Shown here piece after piece: positions 56,121 through 64,000 of a stretch of 64,000 nt of DNA. A program made the position numbers and the translations under genes. Location: positions 124,001 to 188,000 of the forward strand of contig NZ_JAVKDF010000023.1 in assembly GCF_040222385.1 (NCBI RefSeq), in the 5' to 3' direction. Origin of the DNA: Imperialibacter sp040222385 (GTDB lineage: Bacteria; Bacteroidota; Bacteroidia; Cytophagales; Cyclobacteriaceae). The stretch's first letter is position 1. Each line of letters opens with the position of its first letter. Under the pieces are notes generated by a model, which saw only the letters and a program-made list of their open reading frames with translations, did no database searches and had not been told where the DNA came from.

Positions 56121-56792
56121 TCATTTTGACTTCTTTATGGTGAGATTGGCGAAATCACCATTGGTGGCGTAACCCACCCATATTCCCACGCTGCCCGTGG
56201 TTCTGTCGTTGAGTTTGGTCACTTTTAAACAAGGCTCTTTTGCGTCGTCGACGTAGACAGTGATTTCTTTGCCTTTTACTTCTATGCGGGCATGAAACCA
56301 ACCATTCGGATCAGGTGGGGAGGGGATCTCATTTTCGTATTTTCCGGTATACTTCTCCCGCAGCTCGCTCCAGTCCCACCGGGGTGGGTTTACATACTGT
56401 ACTGAGTGGCTGCGACGGATTTGCTCACCTGATTTGAAGTTGAATGGACGGAAATAAACAATATCGGCGGCAGTCTCCTTGCCGTCCTCAGGCACGGCGT
56501 GAAAAGCAACGCCAACAAAGTTCTTGCCCTGAACGTCTTTTCCTTTGATGTCAACTTCAATCGTGCCTTCGCTGAATTCCAGACCTTTGATCAGGGCATA
56601 GCCACCTGCGTCGCTTTTGTCGGAAAAGGAGACCGCCTTTTTGCCGCCGTCATTGAGTGGTGTCACTTTGCGGTCGATGACCATAAGATCACCACTCTTT
56701 AGCAATTGCTGTAGATCGTAGGATTGGCCCATGGCTAATTGGCTAAAAAACAAAGCGATACATAGCAGTGTCAATGGATTCAATCTTTTCAT
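56121..56792 (-). CDS. Secreted concanavalin-like (DUF1080/LamG-like) protein
   Basis: A signal peptide (LTLLCIALFFSQLAMGQ) precedes a single beta-sandwich domain. Strand patterns SEGTIEVDIKGKDV, FVGVAFHAVPEDG, WFHARIEVKGKEITVYVDD and GSVGIWVGYATNGDFANLTI are those of concanavalin A-like/3-keto-disaccharide hydrolase (DUF1080) domains. Such proteins bind or act on carbohydrates, but no catalytic residues can be assigned here. It is divergent from a membrane protein whose C-terminus has a similar domain, and a hairpin follows its stop. Confidence 0.75.
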   Translation of the reverse strand: MKRLNPLTLLCIALFFSQLAMGQSYDLQQLLKSGDLMVIDRKVTPLNDGGKKAVSFSDKSDAGGYALIKGLEFSEGTIEVDIKGKDVQGKNFVGVAFHAVPEDGKETAADIVYFRPFNFKSGEQIRRSHSVQYVNPPRWDWSELREKYTGKYENEIPSPPDPNGWFHARIEVKGKEITVYVDDAKEPCLKVTKLNDRTTGSVGIWVGYATNGDFANLTIKKSK

Positions 56793-56899
56793 TTGTTTTG
56801 AGTTTTGTTTGACAATGCCAACAAGGTCGTCAACAGCCTGATGAGATCAAGTCCAACCGCAGTTCAAGTTTGTTCAAGATCATTCACAGTGGCACGACA

Positions 56900-56907
56900 T
56901 ACCTTTG
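56900..56907 (+). promoter_or_regulatory. Putative -7 promoter element for the membrane-anchored regulator-like gene
   Basis: TACCTTTG matches TAnnTTTG exactly, 37 bases before the start codon. It is followed at once by GCCGACTTTTT (56908-56918), a sequence that recurs in other intergenic regions of the window. Confidence 0.45.
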
Positions 56908-56944
56908 GCCGACTTTTTCGTATTAAATTGTATCTTCAACGAGA

Positions 56945-58246
56945 ATGGAATATTTGATAGCTCACTGCAGGAAATTAATTGAGTCACAGCTTGGCTGGGG
57001 AAATGCCAGCTTGTGGACCAGCGAGGACTTTGAAATACTCAGTGAAAAGATATTTGAAAAGACACAGGTAAGGCTGAGCGTGACTACGCTGAAGCGGATT
57101 TGGGGCAAGGTTAAATATGAGAGTTCGCCCAACGTGGCCACGCTAAATGCTTTAGCTCAGTTTGTCGGATATGACAATTGGAGGCAGTTTCGTCAAAAAG
57201 GCGGTATTCCGGTGACACCGCCAGAGGTCACCGCCAACGAGGTTTCTTTTAATTCTGACAGGGTTATTGGCCCGAAAAAAAGCAAAAAGAAAAATGGCTT
57301 GCTGCTGATTGCACCGGTAGGTGTGATTGCATTGGTTATCGCCTCATTTTTGATGATGGGCAAGGAAGAAAAGAAGCCTGAAACGCTGGAGAAGAAGAAG
57401 CTTCCCAAGCCTTTGTTCGAAAGCAAGAAAACTTCCGACGACTTACCCAACTCCGTCATTTTCCACTACGACGTTGCTCAGTATGAATCCGATAATGTCT
57501 ACATCCAGCAGAACTGGGACCCTGAGCGGAGAGAAAAAGTAGATGAAAAAGGCAACTACCACACCTCTATCTACTACTACCCGGGCTATTTTGGCGCCAG
57601 GCTTATAGTCGACGGTGAAGTGAAAGCGATGGACAATGTATTCATTAAGTCACTTGGCTGGAAGGCCATGGTCGATAAGTCGCCGGTACCGGTGTATCTG
57701 CACCCTGACGAAATAAAAGGAAAAGGATGGATGGGTATCTCATCAAAGGTTTTCAGGGAAAAATCAGGTGCCGCCGTTTTTAATGAGACATGGGCCACGT
57801 TTCATAATGTGAGAGAATTTGAGGGGATGAACGGAACCAATTTCGTCTTTGAAGCAAGTTTGAGAAATACTTCCACTGTTGAGGAGTCTGTTTGCCGCAA
57901 TGTGATCGTTTATTTGCTGGCCACCGAAAGCGCTGTGATTATTCCTTTGTCCGACAAGGGCTGTGTGTCTAACCTGGGCCTGCTAACCGGGAACAGGTGG
58001 ATCGACGGGAAGACAGAAGACTTGAGTGCTTTTGGGTGCGATTTTTCGCAATGGCAGACATTAAACGTATCAAGAACGGGAGATAAATTTGAGGTTTTGC
58101 TCAACGGAACTTCCGTGCTAACTGAGAATCAGTCTGGCTCAATAGGAGACATTATAGGTATACGATTTGCTTTTGAGGGAGCCGGGCAGGTCACAGAGGT
58201 GAGGCTGGGTAACGCTAACGGCACTGTGTACGAGGAGAAGTTTTAA
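56945..58246 (+). CDS. Membrane-anchored protein with putative N-terminal DNA-binding domain and concanavalin-like periplasmic domain
   Basis: Residues 1-80 form a helical domain (EDFEILSEKIFEKTQVRLSV, then TTLKRIWGKVKY, and ALAQFVGYDNWRQFRQ) that looks like a helix-turn-helix or related nucleic-acid-binding fold. A membrane helix lies near 118-138 (LLLIAPVGVIALVIASFLMM). The periplasmic part has a beta region (about 160-245) and a C-terminal domain (about 250-433) with WQTLNVSRTGDKFEVLLNG and IIGIRFAFEGAGQVTEVRLG, resembling the neighbouring concanavalin-like protein. The layout suggests a one-component transmembrane regulator. That role is inference; I do not recognise a named family. Confidence 0.65.
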   Translation: MEYLIAHCRKLIESQLGWGNASLWTSEDFEILSEKIFEKTQVRLSVTTLKRIWGKVKYESSPNVATLNALAQFVGYDNWRQFRQKGGIPVTPPEVTANEVSFNSDRVIGPKKSKKKNGLLLIAPVGVIALVIASFLMMGKEEKKPETLEKKKLPKPLFESKKTSDDLPNSVIFHYDVAQYESDNVYIQQNWDPERREKVDEKGNYHTSIYYYPGYFGARLIVDGEVKAMDNVFIKSLGWKAMVDKSPVPVYLHPDEIKGKGWMGISSKVFREKSGAAVFNETWATFHNVREFEGMNGTNFVFEASLRNTSTVEESVCRNVIVYLLATESAVIIPLSDKGCVSNLGLLTGNRWIDGKTEDLSAFGCDFSQWQTLNVSRTGDKFEVLLNGTSVLTENQSGSIGDIIGIRFAFEGAGQVTEVRLGNANGTVYEEKF

Positions 58247-58253
58247 CACACAC

Positions 58254-61200
58254 TTATCTGAGCAAATGTACCCATCCGTTGCAGGTGGTAAAATCGGGTA
58301 GCACCACATCATAGTAGTAGATACCTGTTGGCAGGTTGCCGCCGTCCCACTGGTTGGTGTATTCATTGTTTTGGTAAACCACCTTCCCATTCCTGTCGAC
58401 AATGCTGACAGGAAGTGGCTGGATGTACTGGATTTCAAACCTGTCGTTCACGCCGTCTCCATTGGGAGAGAAGGCGTTGGGCACCATGAGCTTACCTGCT
58501 TTGATCACCTCAGCCACTTCCTCCACACAAAGCTCATTGGGCGCTATAAGCCTTGAGGTGAAGGTTCCTTCCGTTGCATATTGATGGGTGCCAACCAATG
58601 CTGAAGATTGTGTCCCGTCGCCAAAATCCCAGTAGGCTAAGTCTGTGCCTTGTACGCTGCCTGTAAAGTTGTATTCCGATACGCCGGAGCAGTTGTAGAT
58701 GGCCTCGATTTCTGAGTTGATAGTGATCTCTTCAAGCACATTGACGGTTAGAGAGTCAATGAAAGTGCATTTGTTTTGGTCGTTGTAAATCTCCACAAAA
58801 TAGGTGGTGGTGGCATTGGGGCTGGCTGTCGGGCTGCCGATGTCGGTGGAGCTTAAACCTCTCGTACCTGGCGTCCAATAGTAGGAAGTACCTCCGGTGG
58901 CTTCCAGTTGAATCGATTCGCCATAGCAAATAGTTGCTGAGGGACTCAATGTGTACGTTCCCTGTGTGAGCACCAGCTGCCTGGTTGTCACATCAAGGTT
59001 TTTGCAGGTATTTGGGTTGGTAACAGTAAGGGTGATCGTGTACTCGCCTGCGGACTGATAGGTGTGCCGCACGGTGTCGCTATTGGTTGATGTGGCACCG
59101 TCCCCCAAATCCCAGAAATAAGTTTCTCCTCCCACACTTTCGTTAGTGAACAGGAACTCAAAAGGAGCACACCCTTCTTTGATGTCCGGGTTTTGCAGGT
59201 CGGGCGTGTTGGTAACAAAGCTTGCCGAAAGGGTGGAGAGGTCAAATTTGAAAACGCCAAGGTTGCAGTTGTTGCTGTTGTTTGTTTGTGACCAAGCCTC
59301 CTCGGTTGTAGGGAAGGTGCCATGTGTAGGAATAGGGTTATTTGAAACTATGCAACCTGCGCAAACAGCATGATGAACCACCCCTCGTTTATCGAATCGG
59401 CTGGTGCCTCCGTCCACATGATCCGTACCGGGGTTTCCACCAAAGTAGGTGGCGTACAAAATATCGGTTGCATCAGGTTCTAAAACTATCAGGTAAAAAT
59501 CCCCTCCGTCCGTCGTGGATTGAAATGCATCTGGAGTTAACGGCATGCCGAAAGTATTTCCCTGATTGTAGTAACTACTTTGATTGATTGAGCTACCTCC
59601 CCAGCCGCTGATGTAGATATTGTTACAATCGCTTACCAGAAAGGCCGTGGGTGAAATATTTGAAGGTAGGGTTCTTGACCCAAAAACCGTCGACCAAATA
59701 GTGTTTTTTAGATTTGGGCTTAGCTTGTGCAGAAACTGCCCACTTCCGGGGTTGATGTAGGCGTTGCCAACAATAGGGTAAGCACCTTTGGTCTGACCCA
59801 CTACGTACACATTGCCTTCAGTGTCTACATCCATGAGATACACCTGATCGGTAGCTGATGAGCCCAAATAGGTAGCAGCATCAACGGTGAGCAGGGACTC
59901 ATTGATATGAATGACATAACCGTCGGCATCGCCAGCAAGTGATTTTTGCCATCCGGTCACGCCGAGTGGAAAAGCTGTACTTGTTGTTCCTCCGGCAGCA
60001 TAAACCCCACCTTTTCCGTCAGGTTTTACGGTGAACAACACGTCGGTGGTGTCGCCACCAATGAAAGTGCCCCATTTCATCCCAGAGAGCTTCGAATCCA
60101 TTTTAATCAAAAGCCCATCGACCTGCCCACTATGAGGAAGTATTTGGTTGGACATGGGAAAGTCTGCCGAGGGAGAACTGGAAGCAATATAGATATTGTC
60201 CTCATCATCGATATTCACTTCACCTCTGAACTGATCGCCATAATTTAATGTCAGCGCACCGCCAACCGAGATAATTCCATCGTTTTTGCTTCCACCAAGG
60301 AAAGATGAGGCTTTCAGGGATGTTCCATCTGTGGTTAGTATGCTCACGAAAATGTCTGTACCTTTCGTGTAAAGATTGAATGCGTTGCCAAAGGGATCCA
60401 CGCCCTCTCCTCCACCGTAAACGGTTTGAAATGCATTGGAAGTCACCGGAAAATCAAGGGACGAAGTCACCCCCATTACGATTAAATCATTGCTGCTGTT
60501 CACAATCAGGCTAACAGGTGTTTCAGCTAAATCACCGCCCAAGTAAGTGGCGTAGAGAAGCTGCCTCCCTGTAGAATCGAATTTCATGATCACTGCATCA
60601 TACACTCCCTCGAAACTTTCCTGAAACACGCCAACAGAGGGAACAAAAACTCCGGTGCTTGCTCCAAAAATAATGCCTCCTGCATAAGTGTTGCCGTTTT
60701 TGTCGAATGTGGCGGTGTTTCCCCAGTTGTCGGTTGACGAGCCTGAGTAGGTACTGAAAATAAGCAACGGGTCGATGACCAGCGTTTTGTCTTTGTCGTA
60801 GCCGTTAGGGAATTCAAAAGAGACCTGCTGGTCATCTACGCTGAAACGAGCCGGCACCTCCACAGTGTCTTCATTTATCAACTGGTAAGCAAACGGCTTC
60901 TGCTCTATCATTTGTCCAAACTCGGTTTCCACGATCAGGTTGTTATTCAGCAGGTACACGTCTCCGCAGCCTTTCCACTCCATGGCAATCTGACCGGGGT
61001 TGCCTCCCGCCGATACAATCAGGTCATATTTGAATGCCCCGCCGTAAGAAACCATTTTCAGGTCAATGCCCTCGTAGAGGTCACAGTATTGCACTTCGTT
61101 GAATTCCGGCACGCTGCTGGCCCAATGATCCTCCGTTCCCAGAAAGAAATTATGGTAGTAACTCTGCGCTTCCATGCTGGTGGTTGTAGGGTTTTTGTTG

Positions 61201-61496
61201 GCACCTACAAACGTAGTGGAAATGGCCTGCGACACCCCAAGTGCGGCCGACTCCTGAAGTGCTCCGCTGTTTTGACCGTCCAAATGACCATGTGAGCTGT
61301 CAAAGGTGTTGCTTAAATAGTAAACCCAGCCAGCGTCTTGAAGTAGCAAAAAGCCGTGTGGAACCTTTTTTCTGAACTTCACACTGTTGTCCCATTGCCC
61401 CTTGTTTTCAATAAAGCCATTGAAGGGATTTTTTTCCGCTGAAAGGAGAAATGGGGAGCCTGCAAAAATCAGAAAAACAAAGAGCCACCGCTTCAT
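58254..61496 (-). CDS. Large T9SS/gliding-type surface protein with SBBP and PKD repeats
   Basis: The 1080-residue protein starts with a signal peptide (FVFLIFAGSPFLLSAE) and an N-terminal domain opening FNGFIENKGQWDNSVKF, common in Bacteroidota surface proteins. Seven-bladed-propeller-like SBBP repeats follow (LLYATYLGGDLAETP, MKWGTFIGGDTTDVLF, DAATYLGSSATDQVYL). Two PKD domains lie near 790-860 and 970-1010 (FFWDLGDGATS-like and AYWDFGDGTQSS). The end is a gliding-motility-associated type B C-terminal domain (VPNAFSPNGDGVNDRFEI, then DGGNLPTGIYYYDVV), which directs export through T9SS. It converges on the regulator-like gene with a 7-base gap. Confidence 0.9.
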   Translation of the reverse strand: MKRWLFVFLIFAGSPFLLSAEKNPFNGFIENKGQWDNSVKFRKKVPHGFLLLQDAGWVYYLSNTFDSSHGHLDGQNSGALQESAALGVSQAISTTFVGANKNPTTTSMEAQSYYHNFFLGTEDHWASSVPEFNEVQYCDLYEGIDLKMVSYGGAFKYDLIVSAGGNPGQIAMEWKGCGDVYLLNNNLIVETEFGQMIEQKPFAYQLINEDTVEVPARFSVDDQQVSFEFPNGYDKDKTLVIDPLLIFSTYSGSSTDNWGNTATFDKNGNTYAGGIIFGASTGVFVPSVGVFQESFEGVYDAVIMKFDSTGRQLLYATYLGGDLAETPVSLIVNSSNDLIVMGVTSSLDFPVTSNAFQTVYGGGEGVDPFGNAFNLYTKGTDIFVSILTTDGTSLKASSFLGGSKNDGIISVGGALTLNYGDQFRGEVNIDDEDNIYIASSSPSADFPMSNQILPHSGQVDGLLIKMDSKLSGMKWGTFIGGDTTDVLFTVKPDGKGGVYAAGGTTSTAFPLGVTGWQKSLAGDADGYVIHINESLLTVDAATYLGSSATDQVYLMDVDTEGNVYVVGQTKGAYPIVGNAYINPGSGQFLHKLSPNLKNTIWSTVFGSRTLPSNISPTAFLVSDCNNIYISGWGGSSINQSSYYNQGNTFGMPLTPDAFQSTTDGGDFYLIVLEPDATDILYATYFGGNPGTDHVDGGTSRFDKRGVVHHAVCAGCIVSNNPIPTHGTFPTTEEAWSQTNNSNNCNLGVFKFDLSTLSASFVTNTPDLQNPDIKEGCAPFEFLFTNESVGGETYFWDLGDGATSTNSDTVRHTYQSAGEYTITLTVTNPNTCKNLDVTTRQLVLTQGTYTLSPSATICYGESIQLEATGGTSYYWTPGTRGLSSTDIGSPTASPNATTTYFVEIYNDQNKCTFIDSLTVNVLEEITINSEIEAIYNCSGVSEYNFTGSVQGTDLAYWDFGDGTQSSALVGTHQYATEGTFTSRLIAPNELCVEEVAEVIKAGKLMVPNAFSPNGDGVNDRFEIQYIQPLPVSIVDRNGKVVYQNNEYTNQWDGGNLPTGIYYYDVVLPDFTTCNGWVHLLR

Positions 61497-61640
61497 TGGT
61501 GATGTGTGTAGGGTTAGTCAGTTGAAAATATACAGGAAGAAGTTGAGTGAACAAAGGTGATTGCCATGTTCATGTATGCAAACAACTTGAATACTGGCTT
61601 CCCTATTCTTTTTTATCAGTGGCTACGTCGGATGTTTGTA

Positions 61641-61673
61641 AATAAAAAAGGCCTTCCCAGCAGGAAGACCTTT
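61641..61673 (-). terminator. Intrinsic terminator after the cupredoxin gene
   Basis: On the minus strand AAAGGTCTTCC pairs with GGAAGGCCTTT (one G-T pair) around a five-base loop and is followed by TTTATT. It begins 25 bases after the cupredoxin-like stop codon. Confidence 0.8.
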
Positions 61674-61697
61674 CAACACACCTTCTTAGAATCTCCA

Positions 61698-62066
61698 TCA
61701 TTTAACCACCAACCGGTAGTGAGGTGTTGGGTTAAGAGGGCAGAAGTAGACATACTCTCCTTTTTCCAACGTCACCTCGCCGGATTGAGCTGATTCACCA
61801 TTCTCAATTATTTTCGACAGATACGAACTTTGGATGTGATTCTCCTGATCTGTTTCTCCTTTAGGTGTGATCACAAAACCAACAGCGTGATCCACACCTT
61901 TGTTGGTTACGTCAAACACATACTTGCCCGGTTTTAGAGTGAGTTCAGTTGTTTTGAACTCGCCGGGTGTTTGGTCAAGCTTGATGGTTTTTGCCTCCTG
62001 AGCGAAGGTTACAAACCCAGTAAGCATGGCCAGGATAGTTAATAAAAATGCCGTTGGCTTCTTCAT
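61698..62066 (-). CDS. Periplasmic cupredoxin-like protein
   Basis: A signal peptide (FLLTILAMLTGFVTFAQ) precedes a small beta-sandwich of about 100 residues. Possible copper ligands are His in GVDHAVGFVITP, Cys and His in YFCPLNPTPHYRLVV; the axial Met seen in plastocyanin and pseudoazurin is missing. The loop between Cys and His is six residues long. A copper-binding or electron-transfer role is plausible. The gene follows the AhpD-like gene on the same strand by 27 bases. Confidence 0.8.
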   Translation of the reverse strand: MKKPTAFLLTILAMLTGFVTFAQEAKTIKLDQTPGEFKTTELTLKPGKYVFDVTNKGVDHAVGFVITPKGETDQENHIQSSYLSKIIENGESAQSGEVTLEKGEYVYFCPLNPTPHYRLVVK

Positions 62067-62093
62067 TGTTGTTTTAGTTTACGGAGCGATGGA

Positions 62094-62642
62094 TTAAAGA
62101 GCTACCTCGGCCAATTCTGGTGCCAGAGGAAAATCGACAGGCACCTGGGTAGCCCCGTGGATGAAATTGGAAATGACTTTGTCGCCAATTACAATAATGA
62201 TATCCACCAGGTTAGCCGAAGAATACCCGGCTGAAAACAAGGCTTCAACCGACTCTCTGCTGGGCTTGCTGCGGTTGACAGTGGCGTCTTTCACAAACTT
62301 GGCCAGGGCATCCAGCTTGCTGTCGAACGAGGCCTGGCCAGTTCTGATCTCAAGGATTTGCTCGTCACTGAAGCCATTCATTCTTCCGAGCACGGTGTGG
62401 GCCGACAAACAATACTGACATTCGTTCACCTGACTCACCACCAGATTGATTACTTCCCGCTCTTTGGCTTTCAAGGTGCTTTTCCGGTTCTGCAGGGCCA
62501 TGTAGTCGCCTAGTGCAGTTTCATTGTGAGCAAATGAAGCGTAAAGGTTGGGTACGAAGCCAAGGCCTGCTTCCAATTTCTCAAAAATAGCTTTGTTGCC
62601 GTCGCTTACTTCGTCTTTCGTGGGTACTTTAAATGTTGACAT
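62094..62642 (-). CDS. AhpD-like/carboxymuconolactone decarboxylase-family protein
   Basis: The family includes the alkylhydroperoxidase AhpD and peroxidase-related enzymes. The 182-residue protein has the redox motif NECQYCLSAHTVLGR (C-x-x-C with following His), preceded by LKAKEREVINLVVSQ. I use the ATG starting MSTFKVPTKDE, matching related proteins; a longer frame would add 16 residues. It forms a unit with the cupredoxin gene. The AraC gene upstream on the same strand may regulate it. Confidence 0.88.
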   Translation of the reverse strand: MSTFKVPTKDEVSDGNKAIFEKLEAGLGFVPNLYASFAHNETALGDYMALQNRKSTLKAKEREVINLVVSQVNECQYCLSAHTVLGRMNGFSDEQILEIRTGQASFDSKLDALAKFVKDATVNRSKPSRESVEALFSAGYSSANLVDIIIVIGDKVISNFIHGATQVPVDFPLAPELAEVAL

Positions 62643-62645
62643 TGT

Positions 62646-62689
62646 TGTACTGTTTTGTGATTTAAAAGTTAAATACTGTTTACAGTACA
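62646..62689. promoter_or_regulatory. Nested inverted repeats between the AraC and AhpD-like genes
   Basis: TGTACTG (62646-62652) is the inverted complement of CAGTACA (62683-62689), and the latter overlaps the tighter dyad TACTG-TTTA-CAGTA (62674-62687). The 78-base gap separates the AraC gene from its probable target, so an operator is possible. Confidence 0.35.
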
Positions 62690-62720
62690 ATTTTACGCTG
62701 CCCGTCTGCCAAGGTGAGAG

Positions 62721-63602
62721 TCAGCTTTTCCCTACTAATTGTTCATTTTTCCCAATAGTGATGTTTTTGGCCTCATGTTTGAATCGCTGCGGCGCCATTG
62801 AGGTGATTTTTTTGAAAAGTTTGTGAAATGAGGACACCTCGTCGAAGCCTAGTTCGTGGGCAATTTCCTTGGTGGTTTTGTCGGTGTAAAGCAGCTGCCT
62901 TTTTGCTTCAAGCACAATGCGTTCGTGGATAATGCTCAGGGGCGACTTCTGGTTGAATTTGGCAAATAGGTTAGAAAGGGTTTTTGGCGACTTGAAAAGC
63001 AAATCAGCATAGTCGGCTACCTGTTTTTTTGTTTTAAAATGCGTTTCCACAAGCACATTGAACTTTCTGACAATCTCAATCTGGTTATTATCCAACTCTT
63101 TGGTGATAAGCTGCGTCCTGGCCAGCCTTGTGATTTTGATGATCAGCCGCTTAAGCAGCATTTGCAGCATTTCGCCCTGGATATTGTCCCGGGTAGTGAA
63201 CTCGTCAACAAATACACGATAAAGCATCTCAAATTTATCGATCTCATCGTCCCTCAATGTTATGATGGGAATGCTCTGTGTGCCAAAGAAGATGATGCCG
63301 TTGCACGAAACTTCATGGTCGTGGGTGTTAATACAGTAAAACTCCCGATTGAATGAAAACGCAGCGATGGGAGAGGAGCCTTTCTCGAAAGCCACTTTTT
63401 GCAAGTACGTGCTTGTTGTTAGTTGGTTGGGTTGCAGCACAATGGGTGTATTGTCTACAAGAACCGTGGAGGCCCGGTTGCTTCGGTTCCAAAGTATGTG
63501 GATGAGTCCCTGCTCCTTCGTTAGCTGATCTCTTTCTCTGGCATAGTCGGTGCTGAGCCCAAAGTAAGCGTTGAGCTCTGACCCGTTAAATGTGTAAATC
63601 AT
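62721..63602 (-). CDS. AraC-family transcriptional regulator
   Basis: The 293-residue protein has an N-terminal cupin-like sensor region (about 1-150) and a C-terminal double helix-turn-helix of about 100 residues: LLFKSPKTLSNLFAKFNQKS, then DKTTKEIAHELGFDEVSSFH, and FHKLFKKITSMAPQRFKHEA. This is the AraC/XylS DNA-binding domain. Effector and targets are unknown; the AhpD-like and cupredoxin genes immediately downstream on the same strand are the obvious candidates. Confidence 0.92.
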   Translation of the reverse strand: MIYTFNGSELNAYFGLSTDYARERDQLTKEQGLIHILWNRSNRASTVLVDNTPIVLQPNQLTTSTYLQKVAFEKGSSPIAAFSFNREFYCINTHDHEVSCNGIIFFGTQSIPIITLRDDEIDKFEMLYRVFVDEFTTRDNIQGEMLQMLLKRLIIKITRLARTQLITKELDNNQIEIVRKFNVLVETHFKTKKQVADYADLLFKSPKTLSNLFAKFNQKSPLSIIHERIVLEAKRQLLYTDKTTKEIAHELGFDEVSSFHKLFKKITSMAPQRFKHEAKNITIGKNEQLVGKS

Positions 63603-63732
63603 GGCGATGCAAATATTTCGATGTAACAGATTGGCAGGCCTTCATAGTTTTTTTCAGAGCCCTAACCACGCCTATATGTCTTCCGCCTTACAAACCGGAG
63701 TAACCCGCCTTTTAATATTTATCAGGGAAAGA

Positions 63733-63762
63733 TTGCAGGATCGTTGTGATTACCTTACTTTA
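63733..63762 (+). promoter_or_regulatory. Putative promoter of the second MarR gene
   Basis: TTG (63733-63735) and TTACTTTA (63755-63762) are separated by 19 bases, the preferred Bacteroidota spacing. The -7 element departs from TAnnTTTG at two positions. The -7 element overlaps the palindrome that follows. Confidence 0.4.
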
Positions 63763-63779
63763 GTTGGTGCACTAACTAA
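63760..63779. promoter_or_regulatory. Palindromic MarR-type operator
   Basis: TTAGTTGGTGCACTAACTAA is a 20-base palindrome with only one mismatched pair (positions 7 and 14). It ends 6 bases before the MarR start codon and overlaps the -7 element, so autorepression by the product is likely. Confidence 0.65.
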
Positions 63780-63785
63780 TTTGAC

Positions 63786-64000
63786 TTGAAAGAGCCCTAC
63801 AATCAATATTCATTGTTGCTCGACCGCACTGCCCGCAAGGTAAAGTGGTATGCCCAGCAGCAGTTCAAAGAGCTGGGCTTCGACATGACGGTGGATCAGT
63901 GGTTGGTGATGAAGCTGACAGATGAAAATGAGGCGCTTAGCCAGAGAGAGTTGGCTGCTTTGATGTACAAGGATATGCCTACCGTTACCCGTATTGTAGA
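63786..64000 (+). CDS. N-terminus of a MarR-family regulator, cut by the window edge
   Basis: The visible 71 codons read as a MarR winged-helix N-terminus: KEPYNQYSLLLDRTARKVKW, then LGFDMTVDQWLVMKLTD and LSQRELAALMYKDMPTVTRI, the recognition-helix region. The start is TTG, since a stop codon lies 9 bases upstream and no ATG is in frame before it. The gene runs off the right edge. A palindromic operator precedes it directly. Confidence 0.85.
   Translation, partial: MKEPYNQYSLLLDRTARKVKWYAQQQFKELGFDMTVDQWLVMKLTDENEALSQRELAALMYKDMPTVTRIV

Overview
The window reads as chromosomal DNA of a free-living, probably marine, member of the Bacteroidota, most likely the order Cytophagales. This is inferred from gene content and not from a taxonomic marker: a SusC/SusD pair with an ECF sigma factor and FecR anti-sigma factor, proteins with type IX secretion (T9SS) and gliding-type C-terminal domains, an LptD/amidase/MCE envelope cluster, many lipoproteins, and promoters resembling the Bacteroidota -7 element TAnnTTTG. 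I recognise no rRNA or tRNA gene, insertion sequence, prophage or CRISPR array. Genes cover most of the window; the longest stretch without a gene is about 360 bases.

Left part (1-6.7 kb): the start of an exported protein running off the left edge, lysS followed closely by a zinc-peptidase-like lipoprotein, a small lipocalin-like lipoprotein, and a minus-strand pair of a CstA-type transporter and a tartrate/D-malate-type dehydrogenase. Central catabolic region (7-23.3 kb): an ECF sigma gene diverges from fecR, followed by an STN-containing SusC, SusD, an exported beta-propeller protein, an exported YhcH/YjgK/YiaL protein, a 2-hydroxyacid dehydrogenase, a zinc alcohol dehydrogenase, an aldehyde dehydrogenase, malate synthase A and an LctP-type lactate/glycolate permease. 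There are no glycoside hydrolases, so this is not an ordinary polysaccharide utilisation locus. The enzymes fit a route from a small diol, aldehyde or hydroxyacid through glyoxylate to malate. This is the best candidate for an undescribed system in the window.

Housekeeping and envelope region (23.3-47.7 kb): LptD, N-acetylmuramoyl-L-alanine amidase and an MCE protein; an acyl-CoA carboxylase beta subunit; SirB1-like, redoxin-like and phosphopantetheinyl transferase proteins; a WD40 protein; DivIVA-like protein with folB; an IscA-like protein; a YkvA pair; dtd with a MazG-like pyrophosphohydrolase; RlmI; a PadR regulator coupled to an FtsX-type permease; gcvT with comB; MetZ; and a rhodanese.

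Right part (47.7-64 kb) is more accessory: Uma2, a nucleotidyltransferase overlapping a 66-residue partner, TfoX, an isolated GH95 fucosidase, a repetitive T9SS protein with 41-residue repeats, a MarR-acetyltransferase fusion with a clear operator, a membrane-anchored protein with a putative DNA-binding domain divergent from a secreted concanavalin-like protein, a 1080-residue gliding-type protein, cupredoxin, AhpD-like and AraC genes, and the start of a second MarR gene behind a palindrome. Strong intrinsic-terminator-like hairpins separate several units.
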